Shown piece after piece: positions 1 through 6,427 of a DNA stretch of 8,136 bases. The stretch lies in assembly GCA_946479125.1 (NCBI GenBank), contig CAMLET010000122.1, forward strand, positions 1 through 8,136, read 5' to 3'. Position 1 is the stretch's first letter. Each line of letters begins with the position of its first letter. This stretch comes from an uncultured Flavobacteriales bacterium (lineage in GTDB: Bacteria > Bacteroidota > Bacteroidia > Flavobacteriales > Crocinitomicaceae). A model generated the notes under the pieces. That model saw only the letters and a list, made by a program, of their open reading frames with translations, was not told where the DNA came from and did not search any database. The position numbers were made by a program, and so were the translations under genes.

Positions 1-992
1 TTCTTCTTCCACGCAAAAAGGAGGTATTCGAATACGCTTTTACACCAAAGGCAAGAGGAATGTATGAGTTCAACGAAACCGTTGTTTTTGTTCGTTCTCC
101 CCTCTTCTTAGCACAACGTAAAATTCGTTTTGAAACGGAAGATGCAACGCACGTTTATCCCTCCGTTTTACAAATGAAACAAATGGAGTTGAAGGTTTTC
201 AATCCGCAAACGCAATCGTTGGGAATTAAGAAAGTTCGTCGACTAGGAAATACGAGCGAATTTGAGCAGATCAAGAACTACGTTCAGGGCGATGATTTGA
301 GGACGATTAACTGGAAAGCTACAAGTCGTAAGAACGAATTGATGGTGAACCAGTATCAGGATGAAAAGTCACAACCGATTTACTGTGTTGTGGATAAAAG
401 TCGTCCTATGCAAATGGCGTTCAACGACATGAACATGTTGGATTATGCTATCAACTCATCACTTATTCTTTCGAACATTGCTCTTCGTAAAGGCGATAGA
501 GCTGGTTTATTGACCTTCTCCGACAAGATTGGAACAATGATTCCAGCGGATAAAAGTTCTGGTCAGTTAGGTCGAATTTTGGAAGGATTGTACAATCAAC
601 GTACGCACTTCAAGGAAGGCAACTTCGAATTATTGTACCAGGCGATTCGTCAGCAGATCAAAACTCGTTCGTTATTGTTCCTGTTCACCAACTTCGAAAG
701 TGAATTTGCAATGCGCAGAGCGTTACCGATGTTGCAGCGTTTAAATAAACGTCATGTACTCATCGTTATCTTCTTCCAGAACAACGAACTCGAGTTATTA
801 GCGCAACAACCCGTAGCGAGTAATAAAGATTTGATTCAGGCTACCATTGCAGAAAAAATGGGGAGTTTAAAATGGTCGCTTGCCCGTGAACTTCGTCAAT
901 ACGGAATTCAATCCATTCTTACACGTCCGGAAGACCTTTCCATGAATACGGTGAACAAGTATTTGGAGTTGAAGGCGAAGGGAGTGATATAG
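1..992 (+). CDS. DUF58 domain-containing protein, 5'-truncated by window edge
   Basis: This is the C-terminal part of a DUF58 protein. Reading phase starts at base 3 and stays open to the left edge, so the ATG at base 60 is an internal Met: the codons before it encode FTPKARG, matching the conserved R-G-x-Y segment of the family, and DUF58 proteins are usually about 400 residues or more. The core signature Y-x-x-GDDLRTINWK-x-x-x-R (bases 282-329) is clear, followed by a vWA-like beta strand VVDKSRPM (from 387). The MIDAS-like DxSxS is degenerate here (D-K-S-R-P), so metal binding is doubtful. A later strand, LLTFSDKIG, also fits the vWA fold. DUF58 genes commonly follow a MoxR AAA+ ATPase gene, where they are thought to act in chaperone-like or envelope functions; that partner would lie upstream, outside this window. 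It is the last gene of its transcript, since the next gene is convergent. The family call is firm, the cellular role is not known. Confidence 0.9.
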   Translation, partial: LLPRKKEVFEYAFTPKARGMYEFNETVVFVRSPLFLAQRKIRFETEDATHVYPSVLQMKQMELKVFNPQTQSLGIKKVRRLGNTSEFEQIKNYVQGDDLRTINWKATSRKNELMVNQYQDEKSQPIYCVVDKSRPMQMAFNDMNMLDYAINSSLILSNIALRKGDRAGLLTFSDKIGTMIPADKSSGQLGRILEGLYNQRTHFKEGNFELLYQAIRQQIKTRSLLFLFTNFESEFAMRRALPMLQRLNKRHVLIVIFFQNNELELLAQQPVASNKDLIQATIAEKMGSLKWSLARELRQYGIQSILTRPEDLSMNTVNKYLELKAKGVI

Positions 993-1011
993 ACGTTCAT
1001 AGACAACTTTT

Positions 1012-1128
1012 AACACATAGTCACATAGCATAAACATAGGAAACATAGTTGGTCATCAGAACAGACTAATAATAGTATCTTGTAATTAGCTATATGCTCT
1101 ATGTGTAAAAACTATGTGACTATGTGTT
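1012..1128. repeat. CACATAG-type inverted repeat between convergent genes
   Basis: Two perfect 17-nt arms (1012-1028 and 1112-1128) are reverse complements, separated by 83 bases. Each arm consists of two 7-mers, CACATAG-T-CACATAG, mirrored as CTATGTG-A-CTATGTG. Further CATAG units lie at 998, 1035 and 1044, and CTATGTG recurs at 1099, so alternative pairings exist (AGCATA 1027-1032 with TATGCT 1093-1098). The right arm runs into TTTTT on the plus strand and abuts the stop codon of the minus-strand receptor gene. It may serve as a transcription terminator for the DUF58 gene, or be a small non-autonomous repeat. Similar CATAG-rich palindromes occur in other Bacteroidota genomes as far as I recall; function is inferred. 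Confidence 0.75.
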
Positions 1129-1129
1129 T

Positions 1130-3556
1130 TTAATTCCCACCACCCTTATTCGGTATTCCACCACCATCATCATCTGCCGGACGTTCATACCTTCCAAATG
1201 AGTAAGCAACTTTAAACCAAACGGATCTTGTATCTGCTTTCGTATAACTGTCCATTGTAAGTGGCAAATAACTTGTTCTATTGTAATTTGCATTGCTATT
1301 AAACAGATCCTGAACAGTTAGTGAAACACGCCATTTTTCGTCCTTGAACTTACGGCTCAAAACCACTTCCACATCATGAATTCCTTTGGTGGTTTCACTA
1401 AGCAGGTACATTCCTTTTGCTGTGTAATTGTATTCCACGTTCAACCTTACTTTCAATGGAAGCATAAACTGGGAATAGAATCCGAAGGTCCACCACGGAT
1501 TGTTTCCATTTACATAATTGTATCCCGGAATTGTTGTGGTGTTCCTATCAGCGTATATATACATGAACGAAATCGCGTCCACATCAATGTTCTGATTGAA
1601 GAAATCCAAACCACTTTTGAACATCCCAAATGGAACAGGTAAAGCAAAGAAATACGAAAGCGTTCCAACATTGTTATACGTTTTGTAAGTCTGATTGATG
1701 GAAAAGGAATTACTATCTGCAGTAGCTTCACTTAAATTGATTGAATTCGACAAAGAATAATTTGCACTTACTTCCAAATAATCGAAAATAGTTAACTCTG
1801 CTCCCATTCTATGACTAAAATTGGGCGACAAAGCTGCATTTCCGGTACTCGTTGTGAAGTTGTCATAATACCCGGAAATATTCGGATCAAACTGCGAGTA
1901 ACTCGGCATGTTGATCTTTCTTGAATAATTGGCTGTGAGCACAACCGGGTCTGCAATTTTGTACAAAGCATGAACCGCCGGAAAAACATTCAGATAATGT
2001 CGAGTCACAATCGTATTTCCATCCAGTTTTCCGTTCAAGGTAAAATCCTCAACACGCAATCCGGCAGTTACGGAAATCTTCTTTCCAATTCTCTGCTTCC
2101 ATTCTGTATAAGCTGCAAAGTTCTGTTCAGCATATTTGAAGGGTAAGGAACTCTCAAAATCAGTTGAATTCAAAGTCAACTCATTCGTGTCATTCAAATG
2201 ATATTTACCCGCACTGAGCACATCGAAATAAGTGAATTTTCCACCCAAGTTCAGCTGCGATTTCCACTTTGGAAAAGGAATTTCAAAATCAGTTCGCAAG
2301 AAAAAGTAATTGTTCAATGAGTAATTGTCCAGCAGTGAATACAATTTTCCATTGTAATCCTGAATATTCAATCGCTTGGTGGAATAATCGTAGCTATTGA
2401 AATTGGCAGTTACTTCAAACTTTCGCTTCAATGTATCTAAGTAAGTTCGATACTTTACAGTTGCGTTGAACTGCCAACCATCTCCATTTCGCCAATAATC
2501 ATTCTTCAAGCGTTGCTGTTGAATGGAATTACTCGAAGAACCTTTCAGATCGTTATCGAAATAAGCAACACCCAAATTCACTTGCAAAAAACTGCGCTGA
2601 TTGAATCGGTAGGTTAAAGAAGGTCGGAAATTGAAGTTCTCGTCGTAGGTAAACTCTCTTCTTTCAGATTCTAATGTAGTAAGCGTATCAAAGTAATTGT
2701 ATTTTCTGCTGAAGGTACTTTTGTAATCGCGTTCAAAATAGCTGTATCCCGCTTGCAGCTGCCAGGTATATTTCTTTCCTCTTCCACTCAACATCAACGA
2801 AGGCAAAACCTTGCTGTTTCTATTAAATCCAGAGTTGAACGTCACAGTTCCCGAAATCCATTTTGTAACTCTACCCAAACTGATAATGTCGATAATTGCT
2901 CCACTTGTTGTAGCGTCGTATGAAGCTCCAGGATTAGAGATCAATTCAATTTTCTGTACCGAAGTTGCCGGTAAACTTTTGAGAAGATTGTCCAGATCCG
3001 TTCCCCCAATCGTACTTGGAATTCCTTCGAAATAAACACTAGCCAATTGTCCGCTCATGGCAAATCCACCACCTGGAAAAGGAAGAATTCCGGGAATCTT
3101 CAAAATCGCATCGTAAACAGAACTCACTTCCAAAATTGGGTTTCCTTCAACCGTAACAGTCGTTTTATCTGCGTCTTTTACTATAAATTTCTTTGGAACT
3201 CCCGTAATTGTCACATCGCTAAGATCTCGTGTTTTTGGTGCCAGTGATATTATTCCCAGATCAATCGAGGCTTCGTCTTTCACCTCAAATACTTGTTCGA
3301 TTGTTGCACCTTCCTGTGTTTTGATTTTCAGAGTATAATTCGCTGGTGGAAGTTGAAGCGAGATTGTTAAATCGCAAATCGAATCTGTCTTCGTCCAAAT
3401 GGTACTATCAGATTCGTTTTTAAGGAAAAAGAGTTTCAACTGTTTATCGCAATTTCCTTTATCGTCCACAAAACGTGCAGTTATTGTACGTTCCTGTGAC
3501 AATCCACAGAATGAAATAAACGTTGTCAGTAAAACAAGAACGAGGGAAAGCTTCAT
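1130..3556 (-). CDS. TonB-dependent-receptor-like outer membrane beta-barrel protein (OMP_b-brl_3 type)
   Basis: An 808-residue outer membrane protein. The ATG at 3556 is preferred over an in-frame TTG at 3571, because it begins a clean signal peptide (MKLSLVLVLLTTFISFCGLS, cleavage near residue 21). Residues about 22-105 form a carboxypeptidase-regulatory-like / transthyretin-like beta domain, followed by DLSDVTITG (111-119), the usual linker strand. The plug domain covers about 135-226, with the family signature SVQKIELISNPGASYDA at about 199-215 and GAIIDIIS just after it. The rest is a long aromatic-rich stretch of alternating beta strands, ending in VWFKVAYSFG, typical of the last barrel strands, then a polar Gly-rich tail of about 20 residues. 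It should span the outer membrane and take up a ligand with TonB energy, but no SusD-like lipoprotein or other partner is adjacent, so the substrate cannot be named. It is divergent from the dehydrogenase gene and convergent with the DUF58 gene, hence monocistronic. Confidence 0.92.
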   Translation of the reverse strand: MKLSLVLVLLTTFISFCGLSQERTITARFVDDKGNCDKQLKLFFLKNESDSTIWTKTDSICDLTISLQLPPANYTLKIKTQEGATIEQVFEVKDEASIDLGIISLAPKTRDLSDVTITGVPKKFIVKDADKTTVTVEGNPILEVSSVYDAILKIPGILPFPGGGFAMSGQLASVYFEGIPSTIGGTDLDNLLKSLPATSVQKIELISNPGASYDATTSGAIIDIISLGRVTKWISGTVTFNSGFNRNSKVLPSLMLSGRGKKYTWQLQAGYSYFERDYKSTFSRKYNYFDTLTTLESERREFTYDENFNFRPSLTYRFNQRSFLQVNLGVAYFDNDLKGSSSNSIQQQRLKNDYWRNGDGWQFNATVKYRTYLDTLKRKFEVTANFNSYDYSTKRLNIQDYNGKLYSLLDNYSLNNYFFLRTDFEIPFPKWKSQLNLGGKFTYFDVLSAGKYHLNDTNELTLNSTDFESSLPFKYAEQNFAAYTEWKQRIGKKISVTAGLRVEDFTLNGKLDGNTIVTRHYLNVFPAVHALYKIADPVVLTANYSRKINMPSYSQFDPNISGYYDNFTTSTGNAALSPNFSHRMGAELTIFDYLEVSANYSLSNSINLSEATADSNSFSINQTYKTYNNVGTLSYFFALPVPFGMFKSGLDFFNQNIDVDAISFMYIYADRNTTTIPGYNYVNGNNPWWTFGFYSQFMLPLKVRLNVEYNYTAKGMYLLSETTKGIHDVEVVLSRKFKDEKWRVSLTVQDLFNSNANYNRTSYLPLTMDSYTKADTRSVWFKVAYSFGRYERPADDDGGGIPNKGGGN

Positions 3557-3559
3557 AGT

Positions 3560-3567
3560 CAAAATTA
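3560..3567 (-). promoter_or_regulatory. Candidate -7 box TAATTTTG immediately before receptor start
   Basis: On the minus strand the sequence TAATTTTG matches the Bacteroidota -7 consensus TAnnTTTG exactly and ends 3 bases before the ATG at 3556. No good TTG -33 element lies 17-23 bases upstream. If used, transcription would begin at or just inside the start codon, giving a leaderless or nearly leaderless mRNA, so it may be a chance match. Confidence 0.3.
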
Positions 3568-3609
3568 CCAAATGCAGAAAAGACAGAAAGTTACAGCCAT
3601 AGAATTTAT

Positions 3610-3722
3610 AAAAGAGAGATTGTTGGTAGATAAAAAAACCGCAAAGAAAGAAGAACGCAAAGTGAAAACAATCTTTGCGTTCTTCTTTCTTTGCGTTAAT
3701 AAATTTTAGTTCTCTCTCTTTT
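3610..3722. repeat. CGCAAAG-type long inverted repeat (23-bp perfect arms)
   Basis: The arms at 3640-3662 and 3673-3695 are perfectly complementary over 23 bases, with a 10-base loop. Each arm is CGCAAAG-(9 nt)-CGCAAAG or its mirror, so the 7-mer occurs twice per arm. An outer pair, AAAAGAGAGA (3610-3619) and TCTCTCTTTT (3713-3722), is also complementary, nesting the hairpin in a 113-bp palindromic block. It lies between divergent genes, so it is not in a normal terminator position; a dispersed repeat or a hairpin in an untranslated leader is more likely. From memory, CTTTGCG-rich palindromes are widespread between genes in Flavobacteria. Confidence 0.8.
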
Positions 3723-3855
3723 TAAAATGTGCATTATTGATCAAATTCTAAATAATCTAACAAGGTTCAACTGATTTCAACAAAAGCATCCTCACACTCA
3801 GTTGTTTTAAGAAATATTAATTGAAATGAATAGCAGATATGCGTTGGGTTTTGTG

Positions 3856-3863
3856 TAATTTTG
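3856..3863 (+). promoter_or_regulatory. -7 promoter box TAATTTTG for the dehydrogenase gene
   Basis: TAATTTTG followed by CA matches the Bacteroidota housekeeping -7 consensus TAnnTTTG. It ends 23 bases before the ATG at 3887, leaving a short A-rich leader (cacaaacaaattcagaaaag), which is typical of translation starts in this phylum. No TTG is found at the expected 17-23-base spacing, so the -33 element is weak. A 7-bp inverted repeat, TTTGTGT (3850-3856) and ACACAAA (3865-3871), brackets the box and could be an operator; that part is speculative. Confidence 0.6.
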
Positions 3864-3886
3864 CACACAAACAAATTCAGAAAAGA

Positions 3887-5443
3887 ATGTCAGCAACACT
3901 AGCAGCATCTGGAATTCAAGATGCACTGAAGACTTTAGGAATTGAGGCCGTAAACAGAGGAGCTTCAACAGGTGGTTATTGGTTTAACACACGTGGAGCA
4001 CAAATCGATTCTATTTCTCCTGCAGATGGAAAATTGATTGGTTCTGTGACTTCAGCAACTGAAGCAGAATACGAAGCAGTAATTCTTAAAGCTCAAGAAG
4101 CTTACAAAAGCTGGAGAATGGTTCCTGCACCAAAAAGAGGTGAGGTTGTTCGTCAGTTGGCTGAAAAAATCAGAGAATACAAACAACCACTTGGAGAATT
4201 GGTTTCTTACGAAATGGGAAAATCTCTTCAGGAAGGTTTAGGAGAAGTTCAGGAAATGATCGACATCTGTGATTTCGCAGTTGGACTTTCTCGTCAATTA
4301 TACGGTTTAACAATGCACTCTGAGCGCGCTGGTCACAGAATGTATGAGCAGTACCACCCACTTGGAATTGTAGGAATTATTTCTGCATTCAACTTCCCTG
4401 TTGCGGTTTGGAACTGGAATACAGCTTTGGCTTGGGTTTGTGGTGACGTTTGTGTTTGGAAACCATCTGAAAAAACACCTTTGACAGCAATTGCTTGTCA
4501 AAAATTGACACAAGAAGTTTTCGAAGCGAACAATGTTCCTGAAGGAGTTTCTTCTTTGTTGGTTGGTGGAGCTGATTTAGGAATCTTGATGTCTAATGAC
4601 AGCCGCGTTCCTTTGGTTTCTGCAACTGGTTCAACTCGTATGGGTAAATTGGTTGGTGAAGCAGTTGGAAAACGTTTGGGTCGTCATTTATTGGAATTAG
4701 GTGGAAACAACGCAGTAATTATTACTGAAAGTGCTGACTTGAAAATTGTTGTTCCGGGAGCTGTATTTGGTGCAGTTGGAACAGCTGGTCAACGTTGTAC
4801 TTCTACGCGTCGTTTGATCATCCACGATTCAGTTTACGATAAAGTTCGTGATGCATTGGTAAATGCTTACGCACAATTACGCATTGGAGATCCATTGGAT
4901 CAAAACAATCACGTTGGACCACTTATCGATAAAGATGCAGTTGCGGCTTACGAAAATGCATTGAAGCAAGTTGTTGCTGAAGGTGGAAAATTGATCGTTG
5001 AAGGTGGCGTTCTTTCAGGAGAAGGTTACGAAAGTGGATGTTACGTGAAACCAGCAATCGCTGAAGCTGAAAATCACTTCAAAATTGTTCAGCACGAAAC
5101 GTTTGCTCCGGTATTGTACTTGATGAAATATTCTGGTGGTGTTGAAAACGCTATCGCATTGCAAAATGGAGTCCCTCAAGGACTTTCATCAGCAATTATG
5201 ACGAACAACTTACGCGAAGCAGAAGCATTCTTATCTCAGGCTGGTTCTGATTGTGGAATTGCAAACGTGAATATCGGTACTTCAGGTGCTGAGATCGGTG
5301 GAGCTTTCGGAGGTGAAAAAGAAACAGGTGGTGGACGTGAGTCTGGATCTGATGCCTGGAAAGTTTACATGCGTCGTCAAACAAACACAATCAACTACAC
5401 AGATTCATTGCCATTGGCACAAGGAATCAAGTTTGATTTGTAA
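3887..5443 (+). CDS. amaB: ALDH7-family alpha-aminoadipate semialdehyde / L-piperidine-6-carboxylate dehydrogenase
   Basis: A 518-residue NAD(P)-dependent aldehyde dehydrogenase of the antiquitin (ALDH7A1) family. It should oxidise alpha-aminoadipate semialdehyde, in equilibrium with piperideine-6-carboxylate, to alpha-aminoadipate in lysine catabolism, in the cytoplasm. Visible catalytic residues: Asn169 in FNFPVAVWNW, the nucleotide-binding GSTRMG at 248-253, general base Glu270 in LLELGGNN, and nucleophile Cys304 in VGTAGQRCTSTRRL. The C-terminal SGSDAWKVYMRRQTNTINY and the final LPLAQGIKFDL are diagnostic of ALDH7 as opposed to other ALDH classes. The ATG at 3887 is chosen because the 16 codons upstream of it run through the -7 promoter box and look non-coding. 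No other lysine-degradation gene is adjacent, and a strong terminator follows, so it is probably transcribed alone. The family is certain; the exact substrate is inferred from family membership, and the symbol is by analogy with characterised bacterial homologues. Confidence 0.93.
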   Translation: MSATLAASGIQDALKTLGIEAVNRGASTGGYWFNTRGAQIDSISPADGKLIGSVTSATEAEYEAVILKAQEAYKSWRMVPAPKRGEVVRQLAEKIREYKQPLGELVSYEMGKSLQEGLGEVQEMIDICDFAVGLSRQLYGLTMHSERAGHRMYEQYHPLGIVGIISAFNFPVAVWNWNTALAWVCGDVCVWKPSEKTPLTAIACQKLTQEVFEANNVPEGVSSLLVGGADLGILMSNDSRVPLVSATGSTRMGKLVGEAVGKRLGRHLLELGGNNAVIITESADLKIVVPGAVFGAVGTAGQRCTSTRRLIIHDSVYDKVRDALVNAYAQLRIGDPLDQNNHVGPLIDKDAVAAYENALKQVVAEGGKLIVEGGVLSGEGYESGCYVKPAIAEAENHFKIVQHETFAPVLYLMKYSGGVENAIALQNGVPQGLSSAIMTNNLREAEAFLSQAGSDCGIANVNIGTSGAEIGGAFGGEKETGGGRESGSDAWKVYMRRQTNTINYTDSLPLAQGIKFDL

Positions 5444-5465
5444 AAGTTACATCTAAACAATATTT

Positions 5466-5526
5466 AATCCCAATACTAAGGTCATCCAAGGTAGTCGAGA
5501 TGCCAAAGTGTTGGGATTTTTGTTTC
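5466..5526 (+). terminator. Intrinsic terminator after the dehydrogenase gene
   Basis: AATCCCAATACT (5466-5477) pairs with AGTGTTGGGATT (5507-5518) over 12 positions with one G-T wobble. After an AA/AA internal loop, GGtCATC (5480-5486, one bulged T) pairs with GATGCC (5499-5504), leaving a 12-base loop. A T-rich run (TTTTTGTTTCTTCT) follows from 5517. The stem starts 22 bases after the dehydrogenase stop. The inner half of the hairpin is a copy of the dispersed palindrome described at 5480-5504. Confidence 0.8.
5480..5504 (-). repeat. Dispersed REP-like palindromic element, copy 1
   Basis: Read on the minus strand, this 25-mer matches the element at 6343-6367 in 20 of 25 positions. Both begin GCATCTCGACT after the first base and end ATGACC. 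It forms the inner part of the terminator hairpin of the dehydrogenase gene. This is the most divergent copy in the core (TCGACTACCTTG in place of TCGACTCCGCTC). Confidence 0.55.
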
Positions 5527-5573
5527 TTCTCAGTAACCAAATTTGTAAAATTGAGTTCCAGGTAAAACTACAA

Positions 5574-6329
5574 ATGGCTTTGAAAACACTAATTGCAGCT
5601 TGTTTTACATTATTTGGTTTCGCACTTTCAGCGCAGACAAGCCAAACCGATTTTAGTTTTGATTCACCTAAAACACAACAAGAATTGACTCCTCTTACAC
5701 TTTGGTCAACACAATACTACATTCACGAATTTCAATCGGGCGGTTCCATTCCTATTGTTTATGCAGACGGAACATCATCTGGTTTAACCGCAGATACCTG
5801 CGATTTCTGTTCAGCTTCATTGGAAGGAACGGCTTATGTAATGGATTCAGCAGGAAACATTACGGTCATCAATTTTGCAAAAAGCGGCGACAGTACTTTT
5901 GTAAATTGCAGAGCATGTTCTAAATATGCCAATAGCAAACTGAATGTTGAAAGTTGGGGGGAAACCGTTTGGCAAAAATCTGATGGATTTGGAAACGGAG
6001 TCAAGAATTATCGACTAATTCCTTTTCGAACAATCGCGGTTGACAAAGAGCTGATTCCTTATGGAACAGTAATTTTCATTCCAAAAGCAAAAGGGAAACT
6101 ACTTTTTTTACCTAATGGGGGACGAGTGGTTCATGACGGTTATTTCTTCGCAGGAGATACAGGCGGCGCAATAAAGAAAAATCATATTGATGTATTCACA
6201 GGCATTTATACTGCAAACCCATTTCCGGAAATCATTCAGTCGAGCGAAACAAAGACCTTTGAAGCATTCATTGTTACGGATTCAGTAATCATTAAAGCAC
6301 TGAGGGAACAGCATATTAAATTGAATTAA
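5574..6329 (+). CDS. Secreted 3D (Asp-Asp-Asp) domain protein with two CxxC motifs
   Basis: A 251-residue exported protein. The ATG at 5574 opens a signal peptide (MALKTLIAACFTLFGFALSA, cleavage near residue 20); the in-frame GTG at 5508 lies inside the terminator stem of the preceding gene and is rejected. Residues about 150-212 are a 3D domain, the double-psi beta-barrel also found at the C-terminus of MltA lytic transglycosylases: AVDKELIPYGTVIFIP with Asp157, AGDTGGAIKKNHIDVFTG with Asp195 and Asp206. These are the three conserved acidic residues, so a peptidoglycan-acting role in the periplasm or outside the cell is plausible. The separate MltA domain is absent. Between the signal peptide and the 3D core lie CDFC (76-79) and CRAC (112-115), four cysteines that could form disulfides or bind a metal; I do not know them as standard for 3D domains. 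The gene has terminator-like hairpins on both sides and is probably transcribed alone. Confidence 0.85.
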   Translation: MALKTLIAACFTLFGFALSAQTSQTDFSFDSPKTQQELTPLTLWSTQYYIHEFQSGGSIPIVYADGTSSGLTADTCDFCSASLEGTAYVMDSAGNITVINFAKSGDSTFVNCRACSKYANSKLNVESWGETVWQKSDGFGNGVKNYRLIPFRTIAVDKELIPYGTVIFIPKAKGKLLFLPNGGRVVHDGYFFAGDTGGAIKKNHIDVFTGIYTANPFPEIIQSSETKTFEAFIVTDSVIIKALREQHIKLN

Positions 6330-6339
6330 AATTAAAAAA

Positions 6340-6387
6340 TCTCGCATCTCGACTCCGCTCGATGACCGAGAGTTCTTATTTTTATTC
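6340..6387 (+). terminator. Probable terminator hairpin after the 3D-domain gene
   Basis: TCTCG (6340-6344) pairs with CGAGA (6367-6371), and just inside it CATC (6345-6348) pairs with GATG (6361-6364). A T-rich tract follows (TTCTTATTTTTATT) and an A-rich tract precedes (ATTAAAAAA), so it could act in both directions. It lies 11 bases after the stop codon at 6329. The hairpin is largely made of the REP-like element at 6343-6367. Confidence 0.55.
6343..6367 (+). repeat. Dispersed REP-like palindromic element, copy 2
   Basis: A 25-mer with core TCGACTCCGCTCGATGACC. It matches copy 1 (5480-5504, minus strand) at 20 of 25 positions and the right half of the element at 7840-7900 (minus strand) at 19 of 24. 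From memory, sequences of the TCGACTnCGCTC type are frequent between genes in flavobacterial genomes. Confidence 0.65.
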
Positions 6388-6388
6388 G

Positions 6389-6421
6389 GGTCTAAAGTCT
6401 TTAGTCCAGCGTCTTTAAGTC
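6389..6421. repeat. GTCTTTA palindrome and direct repeat upstream of methyltransferase
   Basis: GGTCTAAAGTCTTTAGTCC (6389-6407) is a near-perfect palindrome: 9-nt arms around a central T, with one mismatched pair. Its second half, GTCTTTAGTC, is repeated as GTCTTTAAGTC at 6411-6421, ending 6 bases before the methyltransferase ATG. It could be an operator, a leader hairpin, or a remnant of a dispersed repeat. No TAnnTTTG box is visible in this gap. Confidence 0.5.
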
Positions 6422-6427
6422 TAATAA

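Larger units (their letters stand above)
3557..3886. other. Divergent intergenic region (330 bp) between receptor and dehydrogenase
   Basis: No credible gene is present on either strand. The region holds the inverted repeat at 3610-3722, a minor 7-bp inverted repeat CAACTGA (3768-3774) / TCAGTTG (3798-3804), the dehydrogenase -7 box at 3856-3863, and a second 7-bp inverted repeat around that box. The stretch 3723-3840 is AT-rich and otherwise featureless. Confidence 0.7.

Noticed and set aside
60..62. ATG at 60 as the start of the DUF58 gene
   Set aside because: The frame is open to the left edge and the upstream codons encode conserved DUF58 residues (KARG before YEF), so this is an internal methionine.
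998..1048. Repeated CATAG units as a CRISPR-like array
   Set aside because: Units are 5-7 bases at irregular spacing (8-18 bases) and form a palindrome; no CRISPR repeat-spacer layout and no cas gene.
1376..1642. Open frames of 60-90 codons on both strands within the receptor gene
   Set aside because: They lie entirely inside a well-supported gene, have no start signals and no family-like sequence; the same applies to the other short frames inside the receptor, the dehydrogenase and the 3D gene.
3491..3556. Lipoprotein signal in the receptor (Cys in FISFCG)
   Set aside because: The residue before the Cys is Phe, which does not fit a lipobox; a standard signal peptidase I site after it fits better.
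3768..3804. 7-bp inverted repeat CAACTGA / TCAGTTG as an operator
   Set aside because: The arms are short and the loop is 23 bases, so chance is a good explanation.
3839..3886. 16-codon N-terminal extension of the dehydrogenase
   Set aside because: It runs through the TAATTTTG promoter box and its residues look unlike an ALDH N-terminus; the ATG at 3887 has a typical A-rich leader.
5538..5545. CAAATTTG as a -7 box for the 3D-domain gene
   Set aside because: The first base deviates from TAnnTTTG and no TTG lies 17-23 bases upstream; possible but too weak to annotate.
5508..5573. 22-codon N-terminal extension of the 3D-domain protein from a GTG
   Set aside because: The GTG is inside the right arm of the upstream terminator, and the signal peptide begins at the ATG at 5574.
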